Origin: an uncultured Lysobacterales bacterium
GTDB lineage: Bacteria; Pseudomonadota; Gammaproteobacteria; Xanthomonadales; Xanthomonadaceae
Reading direction: 5' to 3'
Length of the DNA stretch: 13,395 nucleotides
Assembly: GCA_946886865.1 (NCBI GenBank)
Contig: CAMPJI010000061.1
Span: 1-13,395 of the forward strand
In this document: positions 1 to 7,206 of the stretch, one piece after another
Layout of the letters: each line of letters opens with the position of its first letter
Numbering within the stretch: position 1 is the first letter of the stretch
Made by a program: the position numbers and the translations under genes
The notes under the pieces: model-generated
The model's input: the letters and a program-made list of their open reading frames with translations, nothing else
What the model was told of the DNA's origin: nothing
Database searches by the model: none

Positions 1-329
1 GCCCGCGCGATGCGGCAACCAATGCCATCGTCGGCAACGTGCATGACGCGCAGGGGCGACTGATCAGCTATGACGTCGACGCGCAGACGCGCGTGGTATT
101 CGCCAACGTGCGCGCCGTGCTTGAAGCCAGCGGCGCCCGTTGGGAGGACCTGGTCGACGTCACCGTCTACCTCACCGACATGAAGCACGACTTCAAGGCC
201 TACAACGCGGTGTGGACCGAATACTTCCCCGACATCGACACCGCGCCGTGCCGCACCACGCTGGGCATCAGCGCGTTGCCCACCGAGATCGCCATCGAAC
301 TCAAGTGCGTGGCCGCCATCCGCGGTTGA
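1..329 (+). CDS. RidA/YjgF-family protein, putative 2-aminomuconate deaminase (5' end missing)
   Basis: This is the C-terminal 108 residues of a RidA-family protein. The frame is open from position 3 and the gene starts before the window. A GTG at 39 is in frame but is only an internal valine, since the family needs the residues before it. Visible family features are the segment [15 protein letters not shown], the conserved arginine in [10 protein letters not shown], and the closing strand with the glutamate in [13 protein letters not shown]. RidA proteins are trimers that deaminate enamine/imine intermediates. Members placed in kynurenine or 2-nitrobenzoate clusters (NbaF-like) are assigned as 2-aminomuconate deaminase. 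The substrate is inferred from context: the next genes, 37 bases on, make its likely precursor. A general enamine-deaminase role cannot be excluded. Confidence 0.8.
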   Translation, partial: PRDAATNAIVGNVHDAQGRLISYDVDAQTRVVFANVRAVLEASGARWEDLVDVTVYLTDMKHDFKAYNAVWTEYFPDIDTAPCRTTLGISALPTEIAIELKCVAAIRG

Positions 330-366
330 CGCCCAGGCGGCTGCACACCGCCGCGAGGACACCTCC

Positions 367-918
367 ATGACACTGCCCGCCCCCATCAACCTCCAGGCCT
401 GGATCGACGAGCACCGCCACCTGCTCCAACCGCCGGTGGGCAACAAGTGCATCGTCGACGGCGACTACATCGTGATGATCGTCGGCGGCCCCAATGCGCG
501 CACGGACTACCACTGGGAGGAAGGCCCGGAGTTCTTCTACCAGCTGGAGGGCGAGATGGTGCTGCGCATCCAGGAGGACGGCAGGGCGCGCGACATCCGC
601 ATCGGCGCCGGGGAGATCTTCTACCTGCCGCCGCGCATTCCGCACAGCCCGCAGCGGATGCCCGGCTCGGTCGGGCTGGTCATCGAGCGCAAGCGCCTGG
701 ACCACGAGGACGACGCGCTGATTTGGTTCTGCGTGTCGTGCAACCACAAGCTGTACGAGGAGCAGTTCCACCTGGTCGACATCGAGCAGGATTTCTTCCG
801 CGTGTTCGAGCGCTTCTACCGCGACGATGCGCTGCGCACCTGCAGCCAGTGCGGCACGCTCAACCCGCGTCCCAGCCGCTACGAGATGCAGGCCGACTCC
901 CAGGCCGACATCACCTGA
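367..918 (+). CDS. nbaC: 3-hydroxyanthranilate 3,4-dioxygenase
   Basis: A 183-residue cytosolic cupin dioxygenase that opens the ring of 3-hydroxyanthranilate with O2 to give 2-amino-3-carboxymuconate semialdehyde. The expected Fe(II) ligands are H49, E55 and H93 (in [11 protein letters not shown] and PRIPHSP). R45, R97 and E107 sit where the substrate-binding residues of the characterised bacterial enzyme lie. The bacterial-type C-terminal rubredoxin-like metal site is present as C122-x2-C125 and C159-x2-C162. Length fits the bacterial family (about 175-185). The ATG at 367 is preceded by GAGGA at 355-359. It is followed after 22 bases by the decarboxylase that uses its product, so the two are almost certainly co-transcribed. 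The product otherwise cyclises spontaneously to quinolinate. Confidence 0.96.
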   Translation: MTLPAPINLQAWIDEHRHLLQPPVGNKCIVDGDYIVMIVGGPNARTDYHWEEGPEFFYQLEGEMVLRIQEDGRARDIRIGAGEIFYLPPRIPHSPQRMPGSVGLVIERKRLDHEDDALIWFCVSCNHKLYEEQFHLVDIEQDFFRVFERFYRDDALRTCSQCGTLNPRPSRYEMQADSQADIT

Positions 919-940
919 GCGGGCGCCCATTGGACATTCC

Positions 941-1966
941 ATGCTGAAGATCGACATCCACGCCCACTACCTGCCGCGCGACTGGCCGGACCTGGCGCGC
1001 AAGTACGGCGACGACCGGTTCCCGGTCATCCACCACACCGAGGACGGGCGCCACCGCATCTACAAGGACGGCAAGTTCTTCCGCGAGATCTGGTCCAAGA
1101 CCTGGGACGCGCAGGAGCGCATCGATGACTACGCGCGCTTCGGCGTGCAGGTGCAGGTCATCAGCACCGTGCCGGTGATGTTCAGTTACTGGGCCAAGCC
1201 GCACCACGCGCTGGAGCTGCACCAGGCGCTCAACGACCACATGGCCGAGACCTGCCGCGCCCACCCGCGCCATTACGCGGGCATCGGCACGGTGCCGCTG
1301 CAGTCGCCTCGCCTGGCGGTGCAGGAGCTGGAACGCTGCATGGACCAGCTGGGCCTGCAGGGCGTGCAGATCGGCAGCCACGTCAATTGCGCGTCGGGCC
1401 AGCACTGGAACCTGGACGCACCGGAGCTGTTCGAATTCTTCCAGGCCGCCAACGACCTGGGCGCGGCGATCCTCGTGCACCCGTGGGACATGATGGGCAC
1501 CGACACCATGCCCAAGTACTGGCTGCCGTGGCTGGTGAGCATGCCGGCCGAACAGTCGCGTGCAGCCTGCAGCCTCGTCTTCGGCGGCGTCATGGAGCGC
1601 CTGCCCAAGCTGAAGGTCTGCATGGCGCATGGCGGCGGCAGCTTCCCCTACACCATCGGGCGCATCGAACACGGGTTCAACATGCGCCCGGACCTGGTCG
1701 CCACCGACAACCCGCGCAACCCGCGCGAGTACCTGGACCGGTTCTTCTTCGATTCGTGGGTGGCCGACGATCGCGCCCTGCGCTACCTGCTCGATACCTG
1801 CGGGGTCGACCGCGTGATGCTCGGCACCGACTACCCGTTCCCGCTGGGCGAGCAGGAGCCCGGCGCCGGCATCGCGTCCCTGGGCCTGGACGAGAAGGAG
1901 CAGGCCAGGCTCTACCACGGCACGGCGCTCGAGTGGCTGGGGCTGCCGAAGTCGCGGTTCGCTTGA
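941..1966 (+). CDS. nbaD: 2-amino-3-carboxymuconate-6-semialdehyde decarboxylase (ACMSD)
   Basis: A 341-residue amidohydrolase-superfamily decarboxylase that converts 2-amino-3-carboxymuconate semialdehyde to 2-aminomuconate semialdehyde, diverting it from quinolinate. The N-terminal IDIHAHYLP supplies zinc ligands H7 and H9. H180 (LVHPWDMMG) and D297 (LGTDYPFPLG) complete the site, and H230 in the AHGGGSFPY segment matches the catalytic histidine of the Pseudomonas enzyme. Length agrees with the known enzymes (about 335). The ATG at 941 is chosen over an upstream in-frame ATG at 827, which would overlap the dioxygenase gene by 92 bases and add an Arg/Pro-rich tail unlike the family. The Shine-Dalgarno sequence is weak (GGA at 932-934). 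Its start, 22 bases after the dioxygenase stop, suggests coupled translation. Confidence 0.95.
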   Translation: MLKIDIHAHYLPRDWPDLARKYGDDRFPVIHHTEDGRHRIYKDGKFFREIWSKTWDAQERIDDYARFGVQVQVISTVPVMFSYWAKPHHALELHQALNDHMAETCRAHPRHYAGIGTVPLQSPRLAVQELERCMDQLGLQGVQIGSHVNCASGQHWNLDAPELFEFFQAANDLGAAILVHPWDMMGTDTMPKYWLPWLVSMPAEQSRAACSLVFGGVMERLPKLKVCMAHGGGSFPYTIGRIEHGFNMRPDLVATDNPRNPREYLDRFFFDSWVADDRALRYLLDTCGVDRVMLGTDYPFPLGEQEPGAGIASLGLDEKEQARLYHGTALEWLGLPKSRFA

Positions 1967-1993
1967 TGCCAGTACGCGCACTTTTCAGATCCC

Positions 1994-2085
1994 GTCATTC
2001 CCGCGAAGGCGGGAATCCAGTGACGCTGGTGTCGGCTTCCACCAAGGCCGGAAAGTCAATGGATCCCCGCCTTCGCGGGGATGAC
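1994..2085. repeat. REPIN-like doublet: two inverted REP palindromes
   Basis: Two 26-base arms, 1994-2019 and 2060-2085, are inverted copies matching at 24 of 26 positions across a 40-base spacer. Each arm also folds on itself. Arm 1 pairs ATTCCCGC (1997-2004) with GCGGGAAT (2009-2016) around GAAG. Arm 2 pairs ATCCCCGC (2063-2070) with GCGGGGAT (2075-2082) around CTTC. The two differences between arms replace a T-A pair by a C-G pair, so both hairpins stay perfect. Read as protein it gives the peptides HSREGGNP and RLRGDD, familiar from mis-annotated intergenic repeats in many proteobacteria. The organisation is that of REPINs, which are moved by RAYT transposases elsewhere in the genome. No transposase is present here. 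Confidence 0.88.
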
Positions 2086-2114
2086 AGCAAAAAGAACAAT
2101 GGAAACCCGCTTAC

Positions 2115-3386
2115 GTGACCGACCTCTTCAGCGACACCCACGCCGCCGCGCTTGACGCCAACGACCCCTTGCCGACGCTGCGGGGCGAGTTCCACATCCC
2201 CCGCCACGGTGACGCCGAGCAGGCCTACTTCGTGGGCAACTCGCTGGGCCTGCAACCGAAGGGGGCCCGGGCGCACGTCGAGACGGTGCTGGACAAATGG
2301 GCGGCCGAGGCGGTCGAGGGCCATTTCACCGGCGACGCGCAATGGATGACCTACCACGAGCTGGTCCGCGAGCCGCTGGCGCGCCTGGTCGGCGCCGAGC
2401 CGATCGAGGTGGTCGCGATGAACTCGCTGACCGCCAACCTGCACCTGATGATGGCCAGCTTCTACCGGCCGACCCGCGAGCGCCCGGCGATCCTGATCGA
2501 AGCCGGCGCATTTCCGTCCGACCGCCACGCGGTCGCCTCGCAGGTCGGGTTCCACGGCTTCGATCCGGCCACCGACCTGATCGAGCTGGAGCCCGACGGC
2601 CCGGGCGGCACCTTCACCATGGAGGCCATCGAGCGCGCGATCGTGCAGCACGGCCCGCGCCTGGCGCTGGTGCTGTGGCCCGGCGTGCAGTACCGCACCG
2701 GGCAGGCGTTCGACCTCAAGGAGATCGCCCGATTGGCACACGCGCAGGGCGCGGTCTGCGGGTTCGACCTGGCGCACGGCGCCGGCAACCTCGAACTGGC
2801 CCTGCACGACAGCAACGCGGACTTCGCGGTGTGGTGCCACTACAAATACGTCAACAGCGGGCCGGGTGCCGTCGCCGGGTGTTTCGTCCATGCACGCCAC
2901 GCACGTACCGACCGGCCGCGCTTCGCGGGCTGGTGGGGGCATGACGTCCACAGCCGTTTCCGCATGGGGCCCGAGTTCGTGCCGACGCCGGGTGCCGACG
3001 GCTGGCAGCTCAGCAACCCGCCGATCCTCGGGCTGGCGCCGCTGCGCGCCTCGCTGGACCTGTTCGACCGCGTCGGCATGCCGGCGCTGCGCGCCAAGTC
3101 GCGGCGCCTGACGGGCTATCTCGAATCCCTGATCCGCGAACGTCTCGCCACCCGGCTGGAGATCCTGACCCCGGCCGATCCCGCACAGCGCGGCTGCCAG
3201 CTGTCGCTGCGCGTGGCGGGCGGCCGCGAGAACGGCCGCGCCCTGTTCGCCCACCTGGCCGACAACGGCGTGCTGGGCGACTGGCGCGAACCCGACGTCA
3301 TCCGCATCTCCCCTGCCCCGCTCTACAACACCCATGCCGATGTCCTGCGCTTCGCCCGCACGGTGGAGGGCTGGCAGCATGGCTGA
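2115..3386 (+). CDS. kynU: Kynureninase
   Basis: A 423-residue PLP enzyme of the aspartate-aminotransferase fold that cleaves 3-hydroxykynurenine (or kynurenine) to 3-hydroxyanthranilate (or anthranilate) and L-alanine. The PLP lysine is K244 in CHYKYVNSGPGAV. D218 and H221 of FDLAH contact the cofactor, and their 26-residue distance to the lysine equals that in the human enzyme (D250/K276). The substrate-loop segment GWWGHDVHSRFRM and the segment WQLSNPPIL are present. Length equals the Xanthomonas enzyme as recalled. The start is a GTG at 2115, 30 bases after the REP doublet, with no convincing Shine-Dalgarno. The N-terminus beginning MTDLFSDTHAAALDA fits the family and no better start is seen. 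The last eight bases overlap kmo. Confidence 0.96.
   Translation: MTDLFSDTHAAALDANDPLPTLRGEFHIPRHGDAEQAYFVGNSLGLQPKGARAHVETVLDKWAAEAVEGHFTGDAQWMTYHELVREPLARLVGAEPIEVVAMNSLTANLHLMMASFYRPTRERPAILIEAGAFPSDRHAVASQVGFHGFDPATDLIELEPDGPGGTFTMEAIERAIVQHGPRLALVLWPGVQYRTGQAFDLKEIARLAHAQGAVCGFDLAHGAGNLELALHDSNADFAVWCHYKYVNSGPGAVAGCFVHARHARTDRPRFAGWWGHDVHSRFRMGPEFVPTPGADGWQLSNPPILGLAPLRASLDLFDRVGMPALRAKSRRLTGYLESLIRERLATRLEILTPADPAQRGCQLSLRVAGGRENGRALFAHLADNGVLGDWREPDVIRISPAPLYNTHADVLRFARTVEGWQHG
3365..3370 (+). promoter_or_regulatory. Ribosome binding site of kmo inside kynU
   Basis: GGAGGG lies eight bases before the ATG at 3379, within the last codons of kynU. It decides the kmo start over the in-frame ATG at 3334, which would add 15 residues before the FAD-binding strand and overlap kynU by 53 bases. 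Confidence 0.75.
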
Positions 3387-4755
3387 GCGCCACGTCACCA
3401 TCGTCGGCGCCGGCCTGGCCGGCGCGCTGCTGGCCACGCTGCTGGCGCGGCGCGGCTGGTCGGTCGACGTCTACGAGAAGCGCGGCGACCCGCGTCTGAA
3501 GGGTTACGAGGGCGGCCGCTCGATCAACCTGGCGCTGGCCGAGCGTGGCCGACACGCGCTGCAGCTGGCCGGTGCCGATGAAGCGGTGATGACCCACGCG
3601 GTGATGATGCGCGGGCGCATGGTGCACTTCGCCGACGGCCGCACCGACCTGCAGCGCTACGGCCGCGACGACAGTGAAGTCATCTGGTCGGTCCACCGCG
3701 GCGAGCTCAACATCGCCCTGCTCGACATCGCCGAGCAGGCCGGCGCAAGCATCCATTTCCACCGGGGGCTGGAGCGGGTCGATTTCAACGCATCCACCGC
3801 CGTGTTCGCCGATCCACGCGATGGCGGTGAACACACCGTCGCGTTCAACGCCATCGTGGGCGCGGACGGCGCGGGCTCGGCGCTGCGCAGGCAGATGGCC
3901 GCGTGCACCGAACTCGGCGAGCGCACCGATTTCCTCGGCCACTCGTACAAGGAGCTCGAGATCCCGCCCGCGGCCGACGGGGACTTCCGCATCGAGCCCA
4001 ATGCGCTGCATATCTGGCCGCGCGGACGCTACATGTGCATCGCCCTGCCCAACGACGAGCGCACCTTCACCGTCACCCTGTTCCTGCCCAACCAGTCCGA
4101 GCGCCCGGGCGACCCGAGCTTCGAGACCGTGCGCGATGGCGCCGAGGCGCGTGCCCTGTTCGAGCGCGACTTCGCCGATGCGCTGCCGCTGATCCCGCGG
4201 CTGGAGGAGGACTTCGAGCGCAACCCGGCCGGGCTGCTCGCCACGCTGTACCTGGACCGGTGGCACTTGGACGGCCGCGCGGTGCTGGTGGGCGATGCGG
4301 CGCACGCGATGGTGCCCTTCCACGGCCAGGGCATGAACTGCGCCTTCGAGGACTGTGTCGCGCTGGCCGACCACCTGGAGCATGCCGGCGACTGCGCCAC
4401 CGCATTCGCCGCCTTCCAGGCCGAACGCCTGCCCAACGCCCGTGCCATCCAGGCGATGGCGCTGGAGAACTACCTGGAAATGCGCGACCGCGTCGATGAC
4501 GACGACTACCTGCTCCAGCGCGCCCTGGAGCGCACGCTGGCGGAGCGGCATCCGGACCGCTTCGTGCCGCGCTATTCCATGGTCACGTTCCGCCGCATGC
4601 CCTACGCCGTCGCATTGGAGCGCGGGCAGGTGCAGCGCGAGCTGCTCGTCGAGCTGACGCGGGGGCATTCCAGCCTCGACACCCTCGATTGGGACGCCGT
4701 GGATGCCACCGTCCGCGACTGCCTGTCCCCACTTCCCACTGACGCGTCCCGGTAG
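3379..4755 (+). CDS. kmo: Kynurenine 3-monooxygenase
   Basis: A 458-residue flavoprotein hydroxylase that uses FAD, NADPH and O2 to convert kynurenine to 3-hydroxykynurenine. The N-terminal Rossmann motif GAGLAG is at residues 10-15, with the ribose-binding acidic residue E33 at the end of the second strand (VYEKR). The KMO signature GGRSINLALAERG (45-57) includes the arginine expected to bind the substrate carboxylate. The second FAD motif is GDAAHAMVPFHGQGMNCAFED (305-325, a few residues either side), very typical of KMO. GADGAGSALR is present mid-protein. Length matches bacterial KMO, and the eukaryotic C-terminal membrane anchor is absent. It overlaps kynU by eight bases, so the two should be translated together. 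KMO supplies the KynU substrate. No terminator with a T-run follows. Confidence 0.96.
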   Translation: MAERHVTIVGAGLAGALLATLLARRGWSVDVYEKRGDPRLKGYEGGRSINLALAERGRHALQLAGADEAVMTHAVMMRGRMVHFADGRTDLQRYGRDDSEVIWSVHRGELNIALLDIAEQAGASIHFHRGLERVDFNASTAVFADPRDGGEHTVAFNAIVGADGAGSALRRQMAACTELGERTDFLGHSYKELEIPPAADGDFRIEPNALHIWPRGRYMCIALPNDERTFTVTLFLPNQSERPGDPSFETVRDGAEARALFERDFADALPLIPRLEEDFERNPAGLLATLYLDRWHLDGRAVLVGDAAHAMVPFHGQGMNCAFEDCVALADHLEHAGDCATAFAAFQAERLPNARAIQAMALENYLEMRDRVDDDDYLLQRALERTLAERHPDRFVPRYSMVTFRRMPYAVALERGQVQRELLVELTRGHSSLDTLDWDAVDATVRDCLSPLPTDASR

Positions 4756-4760
4756 GGCCC

Positions 4761-4812
4761 CGTGAGTTGCAACCCGATGGGCAGCGGGCGGCGTTCGCGG
4801 TCGCGACTCACG
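4761..4812 (+). other. Imperfect inverted repeat between kmo and sbcB
   Basis: CGTGAGTTGC (4761-4770) and GCGACTCACG (4803-4812) pair at nine of ten positions around a 32-base loop. The loop contains a smaller CCCG/CGGG hairpin (4773-4776 with 4785-4788). There is no following T-run, so it is not a standard terminator. It could be a structured leader of sbcB, a weak terminator for the kyn transcript, or chance in GC-rich DNA. Confidence 0.3.
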
Positions 4813-4849
4813 CCGCTCCCGCAGACGAAGACCGGATAGGCGCTACGAC

Positions 4850-6298
4850 ATGCCCGCCAGCTTCCTGTTCTACGACCTGGAAACCTTCGGCGCCGATCCG
4901 CGCACCACGCGCATCGCGCAGTTCGCCGCCATCCGCACCGACGCCGACCTCAACCCGGTCGACGAGCCGATCAGCTTCTTCGTGAAACCGGCCGACGACC
5001 TGCTGCCGTCGCCCGGCGCCACCCTGGTGACGGGGATCACGCCGCAGCAGGCCATGGCCGATGGCGTCAGCGAGGCCGAGGCCTTCGCGCGGATCGTCGA
5101 GGAGATGGCGCGGCCGGAGACCTGCACGCTGGGCTACAACTCGATCCGCTTCGATGACGAGTTCATCCGCCACGGCCTGTTCCGCAACTTCCACGACCCG
5201 TACGAGCGCGAGTGGCGCGGCGGCAATTCGCGCTGGGACCTGCTGGACGTCATGCGGCTGGCGCATGCGCTGCGGCCGGATGGGCTGGTCTGGCCCAAGC
5301 GCGAGGACGGGGCGACCTCGTTCAAGCTTGAGCATCTGGCGATCGCCAACGGCGTGCGCGAAGGCGATGCCCATGAAGCGCTGTCGGACGTGCGTGCGCT
5401 TATCGGACTGGCGCGCCGTCTGCGCGAGTCGCAACCGCGGCTCTGGGACTACGCACTGAAGCTGCGCGACAAGCGCTTCGCCGCGCGCATGCTGGATCCG
5501 ACGGCCATGCAGCCGGTGCTGCACGTCTCCCAACGCTTCCCCGCCAGCCGGCTGTGCGCCGCGCCGATGCTTCCGTTGGCACGCCATCCCTACATCGACA
5601 GCCGCGTGATCGCCTTCGACCTCGGGCAGTCGCCCGACCGGCTGCTGGCGCTCTCGCCCGGCGAGATCGCCGACCGCCTGTACACGCCGGCCGCCGACCT
5701 GCCCGAGGGCGAGGAGCGCATCGCGCTCAAGGAGATCCACCTCAACCGCTGCCCGGCGCTGGTGGACTGGTCGCACCTGCGCGAGGCCGACTTTGCGCGC
5801 CTGGGCATCGACACGGCCCGCGTGGACGACCACGCACGGCAACTGCGCGACGCTGGGCCGGCGCTGGCCGAGAAGGTCCGCCAGGTCTTCGGCGCCACCC
5901 GCGAGCGCAGTCCTTCAGACGCGGATGCCGCGCTGTACGACGGCTTTCTCGCCGAAGGCGACAAGCGCCTGCTGGCCGAGGTCCGCAGCACACCGCCCGA
6001 GGCCCTCGGGACCCGCGCGTTCGGCTTCCGCGATGCGCGCCTGCCCGAGCTCCTGCTGCGCTACCGCGCCCGCAACTGGCCCGGCAGCCTGTCGCCCAGC
6101 GAGCAGGCGCGCTGGGACGAGTACCGCCGCCGGCGGTTGCGCAGCGATGCCGGCCTGTCGGAGTACACCTTCGAGCGGTTCGATGCGGAACTGGCGGCGC
6201 TGCGCGCGCATTGCGCGGCCGCGGGCGACAGCCGCGGGCTGGGGCTGCTCGACCACCTCGAGGCCTGGCGCCGCGATCTCGACGCCGGGCTGACCTGA
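4850..6298 (+). CDS. sbcB: Exodeoxyribonuclease I
   Basis: A 482-residue cytosolic 3'-5' single-strand DNA exonuclease (E. coli ExoI, 475 residues), acting in mismatch repair and recombination end-processing. The full DEDDh set is visible at a constant offset of six from E. coli: D9 and E11 (FYDLETFG), D102 (GYNSIRFDDE), H175 and D180 (HEALSDV). The nuclease domain covers about residues 1-195, the SH3-like domain about 200-355 (CPALVDWSHLR region), and the C-terminal helical domain about 357-478 (LLRYRARNWPGSL). GGATAGG at 4834-4840 lies nine bases before the ATG. It starts 94 bases after kmo on the same strand and has no functional link to that pathway, so read-through is possible but a separate promoter is likely. 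Confidence 0.96.
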   Translation: MPASFLFYDLETFGADPRTTRIAQFAAIRTDADLNPVDEPISFFVKPADDLLPSPGATLVTGITPQQAMADGVSEAEAFARIVEEMARPETCTLGYNSIRFDDEFIRHGLFRNFHDPYEREWRGGNSRWDLLDVMRLAHALRPDGLVWPKREDGATSFKLEHLAIANGVREGDAHEALSDVRALIGLARRLRESQPRLWDYALKLRDKRFAARMLDPTAMQPVLHVSQRFPASRLCAAPMLPLARHPYIDSRVIAFDLGQSPDRLLALSPGEIADRLYTPAADLPEGEERIALKEIHLNRCPALVDWSHLREADFARLGIDTARVDDHARQLRDAGPALAEKVRQVFGATRERSPSDADAALYDGFLAEGDKRLLAEVRSTPPEALGTRAFGFRDARLPELLLRYRARNWPGSLSPSEQARWDEYRRRRLRSDAGLSEYTFERFDAELAALRAHCAAAGDSRGLGLLDHLEAWRRDLDAGLT

Positions 6299-6340
6299 CG
6301 CGGGCGACACTGCCCGCCGGTTTCCGCACCCCGACCCGCC

Positions 6341-7027
6341 ATGGCCGCGTACTTCAGCGACGACAGTTTCCGTTTCCTGCGCCGGCTGGCGCGCAACAAC
6401 AACCGCCCCTGGTTCCACGCGCACAAGGCCGAGTACGAGACCCACGTGCGCGAGCCGTTCCAGCGACTGCTCGGTGACCTGCAGCCGGTGCTGGCGGAGA
6501 TCAGCCCGCATTACCGGGCCGAACCGAAAACCGTGGGCGGGTCCCTGTTCCGCATCCAGCGCGACACCCGCTTCGCCAACGACAAGACGCCCTACAAGTC
6601 CTGGCAGGGTGCGCGGCTGTTCCACGAGCGCAGCCGCCAGGTCACCGCGCCGTCGTTCTACCTGCACCTGCAGGAAGGCCGGTGCTTCATCGGCGGCGGC
6701 CTGTGGCATCCCGACACGCCTACCCTGCGCCGCATCCGGCAATTCATCCTCGACAACCCCGACAGCTGGATCGCCGCCAGTCGGGGCAAGGGCTTCCGCC
6801 AGCGGTTCGACCTGGAGGAGAGCGACATGCTGGTGCGGATGCCGCGTGGATACCCGGCCGATTCGGCGTTCGCCGACGACCTGCGCCGCAAGAACCACGT
6901 GGCGGTCGCGGGCATCGAGGACGCGGTGATGACGGGCCCCGCGTTGCTCAAGACCCTGGAGCGCGATCTCGCGTCCCTCGCCCCGTTCGTCGACTACCTC
7001 TGCGCTGCGCTCGACCTGGAGTTCTGA
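6341..7027 (+). CDS. DUF2461 (TIGR02453-type) protein of unknown function
   Basis: A 228-residue soluble protein that fits the DUF2461 family in length and motifs. An N-terminal FLRRLARNNNRPWFHAHKAEYE segment (about residues 11-32) is followed by the diagnostic IQRDTRFANDKTPYKSW (about 72-88), then YLHLQEGRCFIGGGLWHP. The many conserved Arg, Lys and aromatic residues in the first half suggest a ligand or nucleic-acid surface, but no catalytic motif is known to me. There is no signal peptide or membrane segment. The start is 42 bases after sbcB with a poor Shine-Dalgarno, so expression may depend on sbcB transcription. Function should not be inferred from sbcB alone. Confidence 0.88.
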   Translation: MAAYFSDDSFRFLRRLARNNNRPWFHAHKAEYETHVREPFQRLLGDLQPVLAEISPHYRAEPKTVGGSLFRIQRDTRFANDKTPYKSWQGARLFHERSRQVTAPSFYLHLQEGRCFIGGGLWHPDTPTLRRIRQFILDNPDSWIAASRGKGFRQRFDLEESDMLVRMPRGYPADSAFADDLRRKNHVAVAGIEDAVMTGPALLKTLERDLASLAPFVDYLCAALDLEF

Positions 7028-7080
7028 GCGACGCCCGTCCCAGTTCCCACGCCTGAACAGGCGATCTCCCGCACTGCGGC

Positions 7081-7109
7081 ATGACACGGCCCCGGCGCCC
7101 CCCGATAGT
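7081..7109 (+). promoter_or_regulatory. Possible sigma-70 promoter for the hydrolase/DUF4785-like pair
   Basis: ATGACA (7081-7086, five of six to the -35 consensus) and GATAGT (7104-7109, four of six to the -10) are 17 bases apart. Transcription would start near 7116, giving a leader of roughly 90 bases before the ATG at 7207. Just upstream, CGCCTGAACAGGCG at 7050-7063 is a short hairpin after the DUF2461 gene. Such matches occur by chance, so the call is tentative. Confidence 0.3.
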
Positions 7110-7194
7110 CCGTCCCGATACGCCGGCGCATGGATGACTGCCGGTAACCGCGCAACGGATGGCAGGAGGCCGACGGACTGCGCCTTTGGGGATC

Positions 7195-7203
7195 AGGGAG
7201 GGG
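7195..7203 (+). promoter_or_regulatory. Ribosome binding site fixing the hydrolase start
   Basis: AGGGAGGGG ends three bases before the ATG at 7207. It favours that start over the in-frame ATG at 7159. The shorter start places a clean signal peptide at the very N-terminus. Confidence 0.7.
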
Positions 7204-7206
7204 AAC

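Noticed and set aside
827..940. N-terminal extension of ACMSD from an upstream ATG
   Set aside because: It overlaps the dioxygenase gene in another frame, and the family begins at the metal-binding IDIHAHY just after the ATG at 941.
1967..2118. Apparent peptide containing HSREGGNP and RLRGDD at the end of a frame overlapping ACMSD
   Set aside because: This is the translation of the REP palindromes, a known source of spurious protein tails, not a real gene.
1995..3437. A 480-codon - strand frame opposite kynU, and similar long frames at 911-1981, 3298-4668, 4808-5842 and 5915-7087
   Set aside because: All are composition shadows of well-supported + strand genes. The first one even starts inside kmo and runs through the REP element.
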